Shown here: positions 29,137-37,638 of the stretch, piece after piece
How positions within the stretch are numbered: position 1 is the first letter of the stretch
Layout of the letters: each line of letters starts with the position of its first letter
Source: Actinocatenispora rupis
Lineage (GTDB): Bacteria; Actinomycetota; Actinomycetes; Mycobacteriales; Micromonosporaceae
Assembly (NCBI RefSeq): GCF_016861975.1
Contig: NZ_BOMB01000029.1
Coordinates: 1-64,000, forward strand
DNA: 64,000 nucleotides
Direction of reading: 5' to 3'
The notes under the pieces: generated by a model
Seen by the model: only the letters and a program-made list of their open reading frames with translations
What the model was told of the DNA's origin: nothing
Database searches by the model: none
Position numbers and translations under genes: made by a program

Positions 29137-30725
29137 TGGCGGCACGTCGTGAGCCGCAGTTGGTGCGGTTGCAGTCGTCGGTGTTCGCGGTCCCGCGGTG
29201 GGCGCTACTGGTCGGCCTGATGTTCCGCGGGCTGTACCGCGGTGTCCGTCTGGCGTTCCGGTACTGGCGGGTGACCGGCCCGGTAGTCCTGCTGATCTGG
29301 CTGGGTTGGCGGGCCGGTTGGCAGGTCATCCCGATCATCTTGCTGTTGGCGGCGGCCGGGTTGTCGGGGTGGCGGATCGGGCACCGTGACTCGTTCGGGG
29401 TGTGGGTGAAGTGGCCGTGGTTGTCGCGGTGGCGCCGCTGGTGGCTGTACCGGCGTGGCTGGGAACCCACCATGCGCGGCTGCGGCCTGTCGACCGCGCA
29501 CGGGTCGGTGCAGTACTGGCCGCCGATCCTGTCGGTCAAGTCCTCGCCCGCCGGTGACGTCGTCCGCGTCCGGCTGCTGCGCGGCCAGACCCCGGACACG
29601 TGGTCGGGCAGGTCGGCGGAGCTGGCGTACGCGTTCGGCACGCGGCTGTGCCGGGTGTTCTCCGGCCGGATCAACGTGCTGCCCAAGATCCGCGCCGGCC
29701 GGCTCGGCGTCCTGCTGGCGTGGTGGGACCGACGCCGGTTCGGCCGGGACCGCCCGACCGAAATGACCCTCGTGTTCGTGCGTGGCGACCTGCTGGCCTA
29801 CCCGGTCCCCGCGATCGGCCCCGACTCGATCCCGCACACCCCGGACCTCGCCTGCCTCCCTGTTGGCCTGCGGGAGGACGGGTCGTGGCTGCGGATCGTC
29901 CTGGAACAAACGCATGTGCTGATCGCGGGGGCGACCGGGTCGGGGAAGGGGTCGGTGATCTGGTCGATCCTGCGCGCGCTGGCCGGCGGTATCCGGTCGG
30001 GGCTGGTGCAAGTGTGGGCCATCGATCCGAAGGGCGGCATGGAACTGGCCATGGGACGGCGGCTGTTCTCCCGCTTCGCCTACTCGTCGCTGCCAGAGAT
30101 GGCCGACGTCCTGGACCAGGCCGTCGAGGTCATGCGGGAACGGCAGACCCGGCTGGCCGGCTCGGTGCGACAGCACGTTCCCTCCCCGGCGGATCCGACC
30201 ATCGTGGTCCTGGTCGACGAGCTGGCGGCGCTGACCGCGTACCTGACCGACAAGGATCTCCGTAACCGGATCGAAGCAGCGTTAGCGGTGCTGTTGTCAC
30301 AGGGCCGGGCGCTGGGCGTGCACGTGATCGCGGCGGTACAGGACCCGCGCAAGGAGGTCGTCAAGTTCCGCGACCTGTTCCCCACCCGCGTCGGGCTGCG
30401 GATGACCGAAGACGAACAGGTCGACATGGTGTTGGGTGCCGGCGCCCGCAAGCGCGGCGCGCTGGCTGACCAGATCCCGGCCAGCCTGCCGGGGGTCGGG
30501 TACATGGTGCTTGACCAGCGACCCGAACCCGTCCGGGTGCGGTTCACCCACGTCACCGACGAACACATCCGCGACATGAACGCGCGGTACGCGACCCCGA
30601 CCCCGGCGCCGTCGTCAGCTGCTCCTGTGCCGTCGCAGCGCACCGTACCCGCCTCCGGGAACGGGAACGGGTCGGGGCCGCTGCCGGCGGAGCTGTTCAA
30701 CAAGCTGCGCGGCGGTGACCGATGA
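29136..30725 (+). CDS. FtsK/TraSA-like DNA translocase of element B (529 aa)
   Basis: Two membrane segments lie at about residues 45-85. A classic Walker A (AGATGSGKGSVIW) follows near 265 and a Walker B (TIVVLVDELAAL) near 360, then an HVIAAVQDPRKE sensor region and a proline/serine-rich tail. It is the transfer motor of the pSAM2 group. Overlaps with genes on both sides (TGATG, ATGA) show tight coupling. Its Walker A is canonical, unlike that of the element A translocase. Confidence 0.88.
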   Translation: MAARREPQLVRLQSSVFAVPRWALLVGLMFRGLYRGVRLAFRYWRVTGPVVLLIWLGWRAGWQVIPIILLLAAAGLSGWRIGHRDSFGVWVKWPWLSRWRRWWLYRRGWEPTMRGCGLSTAHGSVQYWPPILSVKSSPAGDVVRVRLLRGQTPDTWSGRSAELAYAFGTRLCRVFSGRINVLPKIRAGRLGVLLAWWDRRRFGRDRPTEMTLVFVRGDLLAYPVPAIGPDSIPHTPDLACLPVGLREDGSWLRIVLEQTHVLIAGATGSGKGSVIWSILRALAGGIRSGLVQVWAIDPKGGMELAMGRRLFSRFAYSSLPEMADVLDQAVEVMRERQTRLAGSVRQHVPSPADPTIVVLVDELAALTAYLTDKDLRNRIEAALAVLLSQGRALGVHVIAAVQDPRKEVVKFRDLFPTRVGLRMTEDEQVDMVLGAGARKRGALADQIPASLPGVGYMVLDQRPEPVRVRFTHVTDEHIRDMNARYATPTPAPSSAAPVPSQRTVPASGNGNGSGPLPAELFNKLRGGDR

Positions 30726-30985
30726 CCAGCATCGAACGCCGCGCGGCCCGGCTGTGGCGTATCCGGGTCCCCGGCGCACTGCTGTCCGGCACGGCGGTCA
30801 CGGTCCGGCTCGATGCCAGCGAGACGGACGTACGGATGTGGGTCGCGGTCGGCGCCGGACGCCGTCGCCTGCCGCTCTCGGTGCCGGAGGCGTGGGCGGT
30901 GTTCAAGCTGCTCGGCGAAGCACTCGACATCACCGGCGACCCACCCGACTTCGTCCGTACTCCTGTTACCCCGTCGAGCCGATAG
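30722..30985 (+). CDS. Hypothetical protein of the transfer module (87 aa)
   Basis: The ATG overlaps the translocase stop by ATGA. The sequence is a compact alpha/beta domain (WRIRVPGALLSGTAVTVRLD, LPLSVPEAWAVFKLLGEAL). Similar small genes lie between tra and spd genes in related elements. Function unknown. Confidence 0.65.
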   Translation: MTSIERRAARLWRIRVPGALLSGTAVTVRLDASETDVRMWVAVGAGRRRLPLSVPEAWAVFKLLGEALDITGDPPDFVRTPVTPSSR

Positions 30986-30995
30986 GAGGGTCGTT

Positions 30996-31766
30996 GTGTC
31001 TGCTGGAGTGAAGGTGGAGAGCGCGGCCCGGCTGGTGATCATGGGTGCGATCGGGGTCATGGCCGGGGCGGCGTCATTCACGCACATGCATGACTGGACG
31101 ATGCAGAACGCGCCGGACGGCACGCCGGAATGGTTCGGCTGGGCCAACGCGGTCGTCTCCGAGCTGACCCCCGCGCTGGCGTTGTTGGAATGGCGGCGCC
31201 GTCGCCGGGCCGGCGGTTCGATCGGGTATCCGGTGGCGCTGCTGGTCGGCTCGGGGCTGCTGTCGTTGGCGGCGCAGGTGTCGCAGGCCAACGCGTCGCT
31301 GTCGAGCAAGGCTCTCGCCGCGCTACCCGCGATCGCGTTCACGCTGTTGATCAAGCTGGTGTTCTCCAGCCTGCCCGGCCATACGGCGACGCGCGCGGAG
31401 TCGGCCTCCTGCGTCGCCGATCACCGCGATACCAACGCATCCGCCGAGCAGGATCAGCCGGTGGCCGATGTTTCCGGTGGGGTCGCCCTCGGCCAGGTCC
31501 ACGGCGGTGGTGGTGGCGACGCTGGTCGCACCGCCGACGCCGAGCCAGTACGCCACGTACCAGCCACCGTGAGTGACCCGCCGACGGTCGGCCCATCGTC
31601 GCAATCGCCCGAACAGCATGACCGGACGGTATCGGCCCCAGACCGGAACCACATCGGCGATCCGGCTCGTCCCGCGACCGTTCGTCCCCTCGTGGCCCGT
31701 GTCGTGGCTCCGGCCCGGCCGGTGGCGCGGGTCAACGGTTCTGCTCGGGAGGTGCCGTCGGTATGA
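30996..31766 (+). CDS. DUF2637/SpdB-like spread protein (256 aa)
   Basis: The first ~125 residues carry four hydrophobic segments (LVIMGAIGVMAGAASFTHM, VSELTPALALLEW, GYPVALLVGSGLLSLAAQV, ALPAIAFTLLIKLVF), the DUF2637 fold. The tail of ~120 residues is compositionally odd and lies opposite a minus-strand frame that looks like a membrane protein. A GGAGGG site precedes the GTG at 30996. The stop overlaps the replication gene start (ATGA). Confidence 0.72.
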   Translation: MSAGVKVESAARLVIMGAIGVMAGAASFTHMHDWTMQNAPDGTPEWFGWANAVVSELTPALALLEWRRRRRAGGSIGYPVALLVGSGLLSLAAQVSQANASLSSKALAALPAIAFTLLIKLVFSSLPGHTATRAESASCVADHRDTNASAEQDQPVADVSGGVALGQVHGGGGGDAGRTADAEPVRHVPATVSDPPTVGPSSQSPEQHDRTVSAPDRNHIGDPARPATVRPLVARVVAPARPVARVNGSAREVPSV

Positions 31767-33565
31767 GCAGCATCAAGGCAACGGCCGTCGTGCTCCCGGA
31801 CCTCGGGCGGGAGGAGACTCCGCGGCCGGGGACGCGGGCGGCTCGGTTGTTGCAGCCGATCGCGAAGGACGTGGCTGCGGATCTGGCGAAGCAGTTCGGG
31901 GTGTGCGTCAAGCCGGTGTGGCTGCGTCGCACGAATACCGCGACCGGCGAGACGGAGCTGATCTCCGTGCCGTGCGGGGCTACCTCGGCGGCGAAGTGCG
32001 AACCGTGCGCCGAGGCCAACCGGCGGCTGCGCATGCAACAGATCCGGGAGGGCTGGCACCTGATCGACGAACCGGTCACCACGCCGGACGCTCCGACCGA
32101 TGAGCAGCGGGAGTTGGTCGAGTACCGGGCCGTGTTGGAGTTCGCCCGGACCTCGGTGGTGCTGGCCGCCGAGTGGGACCAGGTCGCCGAGCTGGACGCC
32201 GAGATCGACCAGGTGGAAGAGCAGATCACCGCGGCCGGTATCCGCGGCTCGGTCCTGCCCGGTGGCCGTAAGGACGGTACCGACGGGCAGGAGGCGGCTC
32301 CGGCGCGGAAGCGGTCGACCAAACGCCGGCAGGACGCACCCGACCTGCCCCGGCTGCCCGTCGCGAACCGGACCATCCCGCACCCGCACATCGGCTCCGA
32401 CGGGCGGGAGCACCGGGACTCGATGTTCCTCACGCTCACCCTCGGCTCGTACGGTGCGGTCCACTCCGCGTACTGGCGGCGGGGGCGGGTCCAGCCGTGT
32501 GAGTGCGGGGAACTGCACGCGCAGCATGACCCGCGGCTGGGTACGCCGGTCGATCCGGACAGTTACGACTACCGGGCCGCGGCGCTGGATGCCGTGCACT
32601 TTGCCAAGGTGATCGACCGGTTCTGGCAGAACCTGCGCCGCGCGGTCGGCTGGAAAGTCCAGTACGCCGGATCGATCGAAATGCAGAAACGCCTCGCCCC
32701 GCACGGGCACTTCGCGGTGCGCGGTGCGCTGGCCCGCAAGCTGGTCAAGCAAGTCGCTGCGGCCACCTACCACCAGGTGTGGTGGCCCGCCCACGACCGG
32801 CTCGTCTCTGACCCCGACGGTCCGCTCCCGACCTGGGACGCCGACGCGCTGACCTACCGCGACCCCGACACCGGGGCCGCACTGCCCACCTGGGACGAAG
32901 CCCTCGACGCCATCGACGACGACCCCGACGCCGAACCGGCGCACGTGGCCCGGCTCGGCACGGTCGACGTCAAGGGCGTGCGCGGCGGCTCCGAGAGCGC
33001 CGAGAAGACCATCCGCTACATCACCAAGTACATCGCCAAAGACATCACCGACGCCGTCTCGCCCGACTCGCGGGCGCAGGAACAGCACATGGCCCGCCTG
33101 GCGGCCGAGCTGCAAACCCTGCCCTGCTCTCCCACCTGCCCGAACTGGCTGCTCTACGGCATCCAACCCAAGAACGCCAAAGCCACGGCACGGCCGGGAC
33201 GGTGCAAGGGCAAGGTGCACCAGCGGCGCACCCTCGGCTTCACCGGCCGCCGCGTGCTGGTCTCCCGGCAGTGGTCGAACAAGACCCTCGCCGACCACCG
33301 CGGCGACCGCAAAGCCTGGGTCAAAGCCCTCCTCGCGCTTTCGGCAACCGGCGACGAGGACCAGGCGGACAACGGCGAGCAAGACCAGGCGGATGAACTC
33401 GACCGGTTCGAGTACCAACTCGCCTCCCGCGACGACCCTGACGTCCCGCCGCCACAGGTGCACTTCCTGCGCAAGATCGCCGAACGGCAAGCCTGGCGCG
33501 CGCAACTCGACGCGGCGAAACAGCTAGTCCTTCAACGCCTTTCGGCAACCGGCCACGCGGCTTGA
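31763..33565 (+). CDS. RepSA-like replication initiator (600 aa)
   Basis: The layout matches initiators of pSAM2-type elements that start rolling-circle replication. It has an N-terminal cysteine cluster (CGATSAAKCEPCAEANRRL), a central part with FLTLTLGSYG, RFWQNLRRAVGWKVQYAGSI and the LAPHGHFAVRG motif (an H-x-H metal site), and a C-terminal CSPTCPNWLLYGIQP region. The start overlaps the spread-protein stop. It lies before xis and int, the usual order. Confidence 0.85.
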   Translation: MSSIKATAVVLPDLGREETPRPGTRAARLLQPIAKDVAADLAKQFGVCVKPVWLRRTNTATGETELISVPCGATSAAKCEPCAEANRRLRMQQIREGWHLIDEPVTTPDAPTDEQRELVEYRAVLEFARTSVVLAAEWDQVAELDAEIDQVEEQITAAGIRGSVLPGGRKDGTDGQEAAPARKRSTKRRQDAPDLPRLPVANRTIPHPHIGSDGREHRDSMFLTLTLGSYGAVHSAYWRRGRVQPCECGELHAQHDPRLGTPVDPDSYDYRAAALDAVHFAKVIDRFWQNLRRAVGWKVQYAGSIEMQKRLAPHGHFAVRGALARKLVKQVAAATYHQVWWPAHDRLVSDPDGPLPTWDADALTYRDPDTGAALPTWDEALDAIDDDPDAEPAHVARLGTVDVKGVRGGSESAEKTIRYITKYIAKDITDAVSPDSRAQEQHMARLAAELQTLPCSPTCPNWLLYGIQPKNAKATARPGRCKGKVHQRRTLGFTGRRVLVSRQWSNKTLADHRGDRKAWVKALLALSATGDEDQADNGEQDQADELDRFEYQLASRDDPDVPPPQVHFLRKIAERQAWRAQLDAAKQLVLQRLSATGHAA

Positions 33566-33585
33566 ACTTACGGGGAGAGAACCAA

Positions 33586-33780
33586 GTGTCCACAAAGGAC
33601 GCGACGTTAGAGCGCACATGGACGATCGATGATGTGGCCGGGTACCTGCGGGTCCCGGTCGAAACTCTGCGTACGTGGCGCAAGAAGCGAACTGGTCCAC
33701 CGGCTCGCCGGTGTGGCAAGCACCTCCGTTACGACCCGGCTGCGGTCCGGGCCTGGCTCAACGACAGCGAAGCGGCGTAG
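33586..33780 (+). CDS. xis: Excisionase-like HTH protein (64 aa)
   Basis: A MerR-type helix-turn-helix (WTIDDVAGYLRVPVETLRTW) followed by KHLRYDPAAVRAWL is the signature of Xis proteins in actinomycete elements, which direct the integrase toward excision. I chose the GTG at 33586 with its GGAGAG site over an upstream ATG at 33562. Nine bases separate it from int. Confidence 0.82.
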   Translation: MSTKDATLERTWTIDDVAGYLRVPVETLRTWRKKRTGPPARRCGKHLRYDPAAVRAWLNDSEAA

Positions 33781-33789
33781 GGGGCCGGT

Positions 33790-35052
33790 ATGGCGCACAT
33801 CGAAGACCGCTGGTTCAAGCCGCGGAAGGACGCAGACGGTCACTTCGTTCTCGACGCCAAGGGGCGGAAGGTACTTGAGCCAACGTCCCGGCACAGGAAG
33901 GGCGACCGGTACCGCGTTCGCTACGTCGATCCTTTCGGCAACGAGAAGAGCCGGTCGTTTCCCGACGGCAGGAAGCGGGCGGCCGATGCCTTCTTGGTCG
34001 AGGTCGAGTCAACGAAGATGCGCGGCGCCTACGTCGATCCTGATGCGGGCCGGGTCATGTTCCGCGAGTACGCCGAGAACTTCATCCGGACGCATGCCGT
34101 GGATGAGTCCACGCGGCAGAACCTCGAATCACGGGTCAGGAAGCACCTCTACCCCTACTTCGGTCATCGGCAGATCAAGGCAATCTCACCGGGTGTCGTC
34201 CGCGAGTGGAACCACGAAGGGGCCGATGGTCTCGCCGACTCGTCGCACGGGCTCGTCTTCGCGAGCTTGAAACTCATCCTTGGTGCTGCTGTGGATGACG
34301 GCAGGATCCCCAAGAATCCCTGCCTCGCGAAGTCCGTCAAGAAGCCTCGCGTACAGGCAACACAGGTGGTGCCGTGGGAGTTCGCACGTGTTCGTGCGGT
34401 ACGCGCTGGTCTGGAAGAGCGGTTCCGGCTGATGGTGGACGTCGGTGCCGGCTGCGGTCTTCGGCAGGGCGAGATCTTCGGGCTTGCGGCCGACGACATC
34501 GACACGGAAGCCGGCTGGATCCATGTTCGGCGTCAGGTGAAGCTCATCCGAGGTGGCCTCGCCTTCGGCCTCCCGAAGAACGACCGGGAGCGGCGCATCC
34601 CGCTTTCGGCAACGATCGGCCGTGCCCTGCTCGACTACATGGCAACGGCCAGGTACGAGCCGGCGGAGATCACGTTGCCTTGGGAGAACCCTGCGAGCGA
34701 CGAGACGCGGACGGCATCGCTGGTCTTCACGACGAAGTGGCGGCGAGCGCACAACCGCAACACCTTCAATCACTACATCTGGCGACCGGCACTCACGGCC
34801 GCCGGCGTCGTTCCCGGCCGTACCAACGGGATGCACGCGCTGCGCCACTTCTACGCCTCGGCGCTCCTGGACGCTGGGGAGAACATCAAGGCGCTCTCGG
34901 CGTACCTGGGCCACCACGACCCCGGCTTCACGCTGCGGACCTACACCCACCTGATGCCGGCCAGCGAGGACCGTACCCGGCGGGCAATCGAGCAGCTCTT
35001 CAGCGAGACGCCGGACCGGGACGGCCCAGGGACGGCCCCAGAGGCGGCGTGA
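33790..35052 (+). CDS. int: Tyrosine site-specific integrase (420 aa)
   Basis: Catalytic residues of tyrosine recombinases are visible: Arg in AGCGLRQGEIFGL (~residue 222), H-x-x-R in MHALRHFYASALL (~355), a His in YLGHHDPGFTLRTY and the nucleophile Tyr in RTYTHLM. An N-terminal arm-binding domain and a core-binding SAM-like domain precede them. An AGGGGGCC site lies before the ATG. Its end contains a 20-bp sequence repeated at 17622, and the candidate attR lies 38 bp downstream. Confidence 0.92.
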   Translation: MAHIEDRWFKPRKDADGHFVLDAKGRKVLEPTSRHRKGDRYRVRYVDPFGNEKSRSFPDGRKRAADAFLVEVESTKMRGAYVDPDAGRVMFREYAENFIRTHAVDESTRQNLESRVRKHLYPYFGHRQIKAISPGVVREWNHEGADGLADSSHGLVFASLKLILGAAVDDGRIPKNPCLAKSVKKPRVQATQVVPWEFARVRAVRAGLEERFRLMVDVGAGCGLRQGEIFGLAADDIDTEAGWIHVRRQVKLIRGGLAFGLPKNDRERRIPLSATIGRALLDYMATARYEPAEITLPWENPASDETRTASLVFTTKWRRAHNRNTFNHYIWRPALTAAGVVPGRTNGMHALRHFYASALLDAGENIKALSAYLGHHDPGFTLRTYTHLMPASEDRTRRAIEQLFSETPDRDGPGTAPEAA

Positions 35053-35089
35053 GTAGTGTCAATGCAGGTCAGGCGGGTACTGATGGTAT

Positions 35090-35102
35090 TTCCGCCACAA
35101 GT
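35090..35102 (+). other. Candidate right attachment core of element B
   Basis: Exact copy of the 13-bp sequence at the end of smr (17484-17496), followed by AG so that AAG-TAG would close the smr frame in the uninterrupted chromosome. The element between the cores would be 17.6 kb. Confidence 0.45.
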
Positions 35103-35316
35103 AGCGGCCGAGGCGCGCAGTCCGCGTGCAGCGGGGACCTCGGCATGGCGCGCCAGAGTCGGTCCACGAACCTGCCGTGACCGACCCCCGACGACGTTGG
35201 GCGTGCCTGCGTAGTCCACAGTGGACGGCCTGCTTCGGCGCCACGCGCGTGTGGGTGTCGGCCACCTCGGTCAGGACGTCGTACGCGATCAGGAACGGCC
35301 TGGAGCGCCACCGCGT

Positions 35317-35819
35317 TCATGGTTCGGGGTTCTGGCGCCAGGGCAGTACGCGGGGCTCCGGCGACCGGCGGCCGGCGATGAGGTCCGCGAGCAGTGCCGC
35401 CAGACCGTTCGGGTACACGAGGTCGCCGGTGGTGGCGAGGTCGGCGGGTTGCCACCAGCGGTGGCCGGCGAGTTCGTTGCGCTCGTACGGGGTTTGGCCG
35501 CGGGTGTCGACGGTGTGGGCCGTACGCGGAGAAAGTAGAAGTCGTCGCGGTACAGGCCGGCCACGCCGCCGAGCTCGGCGCGGCCGGCGGTGACGGCGAC
35601 TGGCCCGCCGAGGTCGGCCGGAGTTGTGGCGAGGCCGATCTCTTCCCGGAGTTCCCGTACGGCGGCCTGCGCCAGGGTCTCGCCCGCCTCGACTCCACCG
35701 CCCGGCGTGACCCATCCGGTACTCGTCGGTGTGCGGAAACGCAGCAGCAGTACGCGATCGGTGTCGTCGACGAGCAGGATGCGCGCCGACCGTCGGGTGT
35801 ACGGCCCCTTCTGCGCCAC
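35317..35819 (-). pseudogene. Nudix hydrolase gene with frameshift
   Basis: The first frame carries an intact Nudix box (GGGVEAGETLAQAAVRELREEIGL) and continues to YRDDFYFLRVR. The expected C-terminal part (DTRGQTPYERNELAGHRWW..., LVYPNGLAALLADLIAG) is then in another frame. One base appears to be missing near 35515-35545. If translated without correction the C-terminus is nonsense up to 35289. It is either a recent pseudogene or a sequencing error. Confidence 0.7.
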
Positions 35820-36086
35820 CCGACAGTACGGCGCCCCCCGTAGGCGCGACCGAGCCGCCCCGGCGGCCTCAGCGGGCCGTCCAAACGCGACCACGCAGCG
35901 GCGGCAGCGGACTGTCCGCCGCGCGAGCGGGACTGACCACCAGCGGCCGCAGCGAACTGTCCGTCGCGCGAGCGACTCGACGATTCAGCGGCCTCGACGC
36001 AGCGCGCGAGCGACCATCCGGCGGTACGTGACGACTCGCCGGGGCTGGCAGCCACCGGAACCAGAAGGTCTACAGTGGACGGTCGG
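35820..36086. repeat. Low-complexity intergenic repeat
   Basis: Imperfect repeats of GCGGCCGCAGCGRACTGTCCG and GCGAGCGACTxG-like units fill about 35,880-36,020. No gene is credible. A CTACAGTGGAC half-palindrome lies at 36070-36080. Confidence 0.45.
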
Positions 36087-36800
36087 TCAGGCGAGTACGC
36101 AGAATTCGTTGCCGTCGGGGTCGGCGAGGACGACCCAGGGTGCGTCGGCCTGACCGATGTCGACGCGGGTGGCGCCGAGGGACAGCAGCCGTTCGACCTC
36201 GGTCCGCTGGTCGCTGTCGGCGGCGGGGGCGAGGTCGAAGTGCAGCCGGTTCTTGCCGTGTTTGGGCGCGACGGGCGGGCCACCCCAGGTGATCTTGGGG
36301 CCACCCTGCGGGTTGCGGATCGCGGTTTCCTCGTCCTGGTCCCAGACGAGGGGCCAGCCGAGGGCTTTGCTCCAGAAGTACCCGACGGCCTGGGTGCCGT
36401 CGCTGGAGAGGGCGCCGAGGAAGCCGCACTCGGCGAGGAACCTGTTGCCGTACGGGATGACGCAGAACTCGTTGCCTTCGGGGTCGGCGAGTACGACGTG
36501 TTCCGCGTCGGGGCCCTGGCCGATGTCGAGGTGCCGGCCGCCGAGCGCGAGGGCGCGGGCGACGGTCTCCTGCTGCGCCTCGGGGGTCGGGCTGGTCAGG
36601 TCGAAGTGCATCTGGTTGGGGCCGGTCTTGGGCCGGTCGGTCGGCGGGAACCGGAGCAGGAAGCCGGTGTCGTCGTTCGGTTGGAGCGTCACGCCGCGCG
36701 GGTCGTCGACGGTGTCCCAGCCGAGTACGCCGGCCCAGAAGTGGGCGAGGGCGGCGGGATCGTTCGCGTCGAAGCAGAGCGCGTGGAGGTGTGTGGTCAT
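36087..36800 (-). CDS. Tandem VOC-family protein (237 aa)
   Basis: Two glyoxalase/bleomycin-resistance-like units of ~115 residues each: HALCFDANDPAALAHFWAGVLGW ... VVLADPEGNEFCVI, then VGYFWSKALGWPLV ... VVLADPDGNEFCVLA. Metal-ligand positions His and Glu are present in both (NQMHFDL, NRLHFDL; EGNEFC, DGNEFC). Related proteins often serve as small-molecule binding or resistance proteins. Substrate unknown. Confidence 0.82.
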   Translation of the reverse strand: MTTHLHALCFDANDPAALAHFWAGVLGWDTVDDPRGVTLQPNDDTGFLLRFPPTDRPKTGPNQMHFDLTSPTPEAQQETVARALALGGRHLDIGQGPDAEHVVLADPEGNEFCVIPYGNRFLAECGFLGALSSDGTQAVGYFWSKALGWPLVWDQDEETAIRNPQGGPKITWGGPPVAPKHGKNRLHFDLAPAADSDQRTEVERLLSLGATRVDIGQADAPWVVLADPDGNEFCVLA

Positions 36801-36940
36801 CCGGCTCCGCACCTCCGTTCTGCTGGCGGCGCGCCGCACGGGCACGCGGTACGGTCCGTGGCCGACCACGCTAGGCGTTCCGCGGACGGCGCCGCAAAGC
36901 ATTTGCCCAGCCCGACCCGACCCGATCCGGGCGTACTAGC

Positions 36941-37576
36941 GTGTCCGGGGTGATACGAGACGCGTACCTGGGTGCCGCCGCGGTCGCGGCGACGCTGCTG
37001 CACGATCCGGCCGTGGCGGACCGCTGGTCGGCGCCGAGCGCGCTGCCGGACTTCTCCGTCGCGGGCCTGGCGCGGCACCTGGCGAACCAGGTCACGCACA
37101 CGGTCGCGCTGCTGGCCGCGCCGCCGGCCGCCACCGCGATCCCGGTACTGGCGCACTTCACCGGGAACGAGTGGACCACCACCGGTACGGACAGCGAGGC
37201 GAACGTGGGGATCCGGCGGCGCGGTGAGCGGGACGCGGCGGCCACCACGCCCGCCGCGCTGGCCGACACGACGGACGCGGCGCTCGCCGAGCTGCGCCGG
37301 ATCGTACCGGGGGAGCCGGTGGACCGGATCGTGGACGTGGGCGACTGGGGTCTGCGGGTCGACGACTTCCTGCTGACGCGCCTGATGGAACTGGTCGTGC
37401 ACGGGGACGATCTCGCGGTGAGCGTGGGCGTACCGACGCCGGAGATGCCGCCGGCGGCGACGGAGGCGACCATCGACCTGCTCGCCCGGGTCGCCGCGTG
37501 GCGGCACGGACCGCTCGCCGTGGTCCGCGCCCTCTCGCGTACGGAGCGGGCGCCGGCCACGATCAGCGCACTCTGA
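36941..37576 (+). CDS. Mycothiol-dependent maleylpyruvate isomerase-like (DinB-fold) protein (211 aa)
   Basis: An N-terminal four-helix MDMPI/DinB-like domain is seen (FSVAGLARHLANQVTHTVALL with a metal-ligand His, and later ELVVHGDDLAVSVG with the second His pair). Family members use mycothiol or bind metal. A GTG at 36950 is an equally good start. Confidence 0.7.
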   Translation: MSGVIRDAYLGAAAVAATLLHDPAVADRWSAPSALPDFSVAGLARHLANQVTHTVALLAAPPAATAIPVLAHFTGNEWTTTGTDSEANVGIRRRGERDAAATTPAALADTTDAALAELRRIVPGEPVDRIVDVGDWGLRVDDFLLTRLMELVVHGDDLAVSVGVPTPEMPPAATEATIDLLARVAAWRHGPLAVVRALSRTERAPATISAL

Positions 37577-37638
37577 CGGCCGGTTCGGGCGACGGCCTCG
37601 ACGCGCGGATCGGTTGGGCCCCAACGGTTCGGCGTAGC

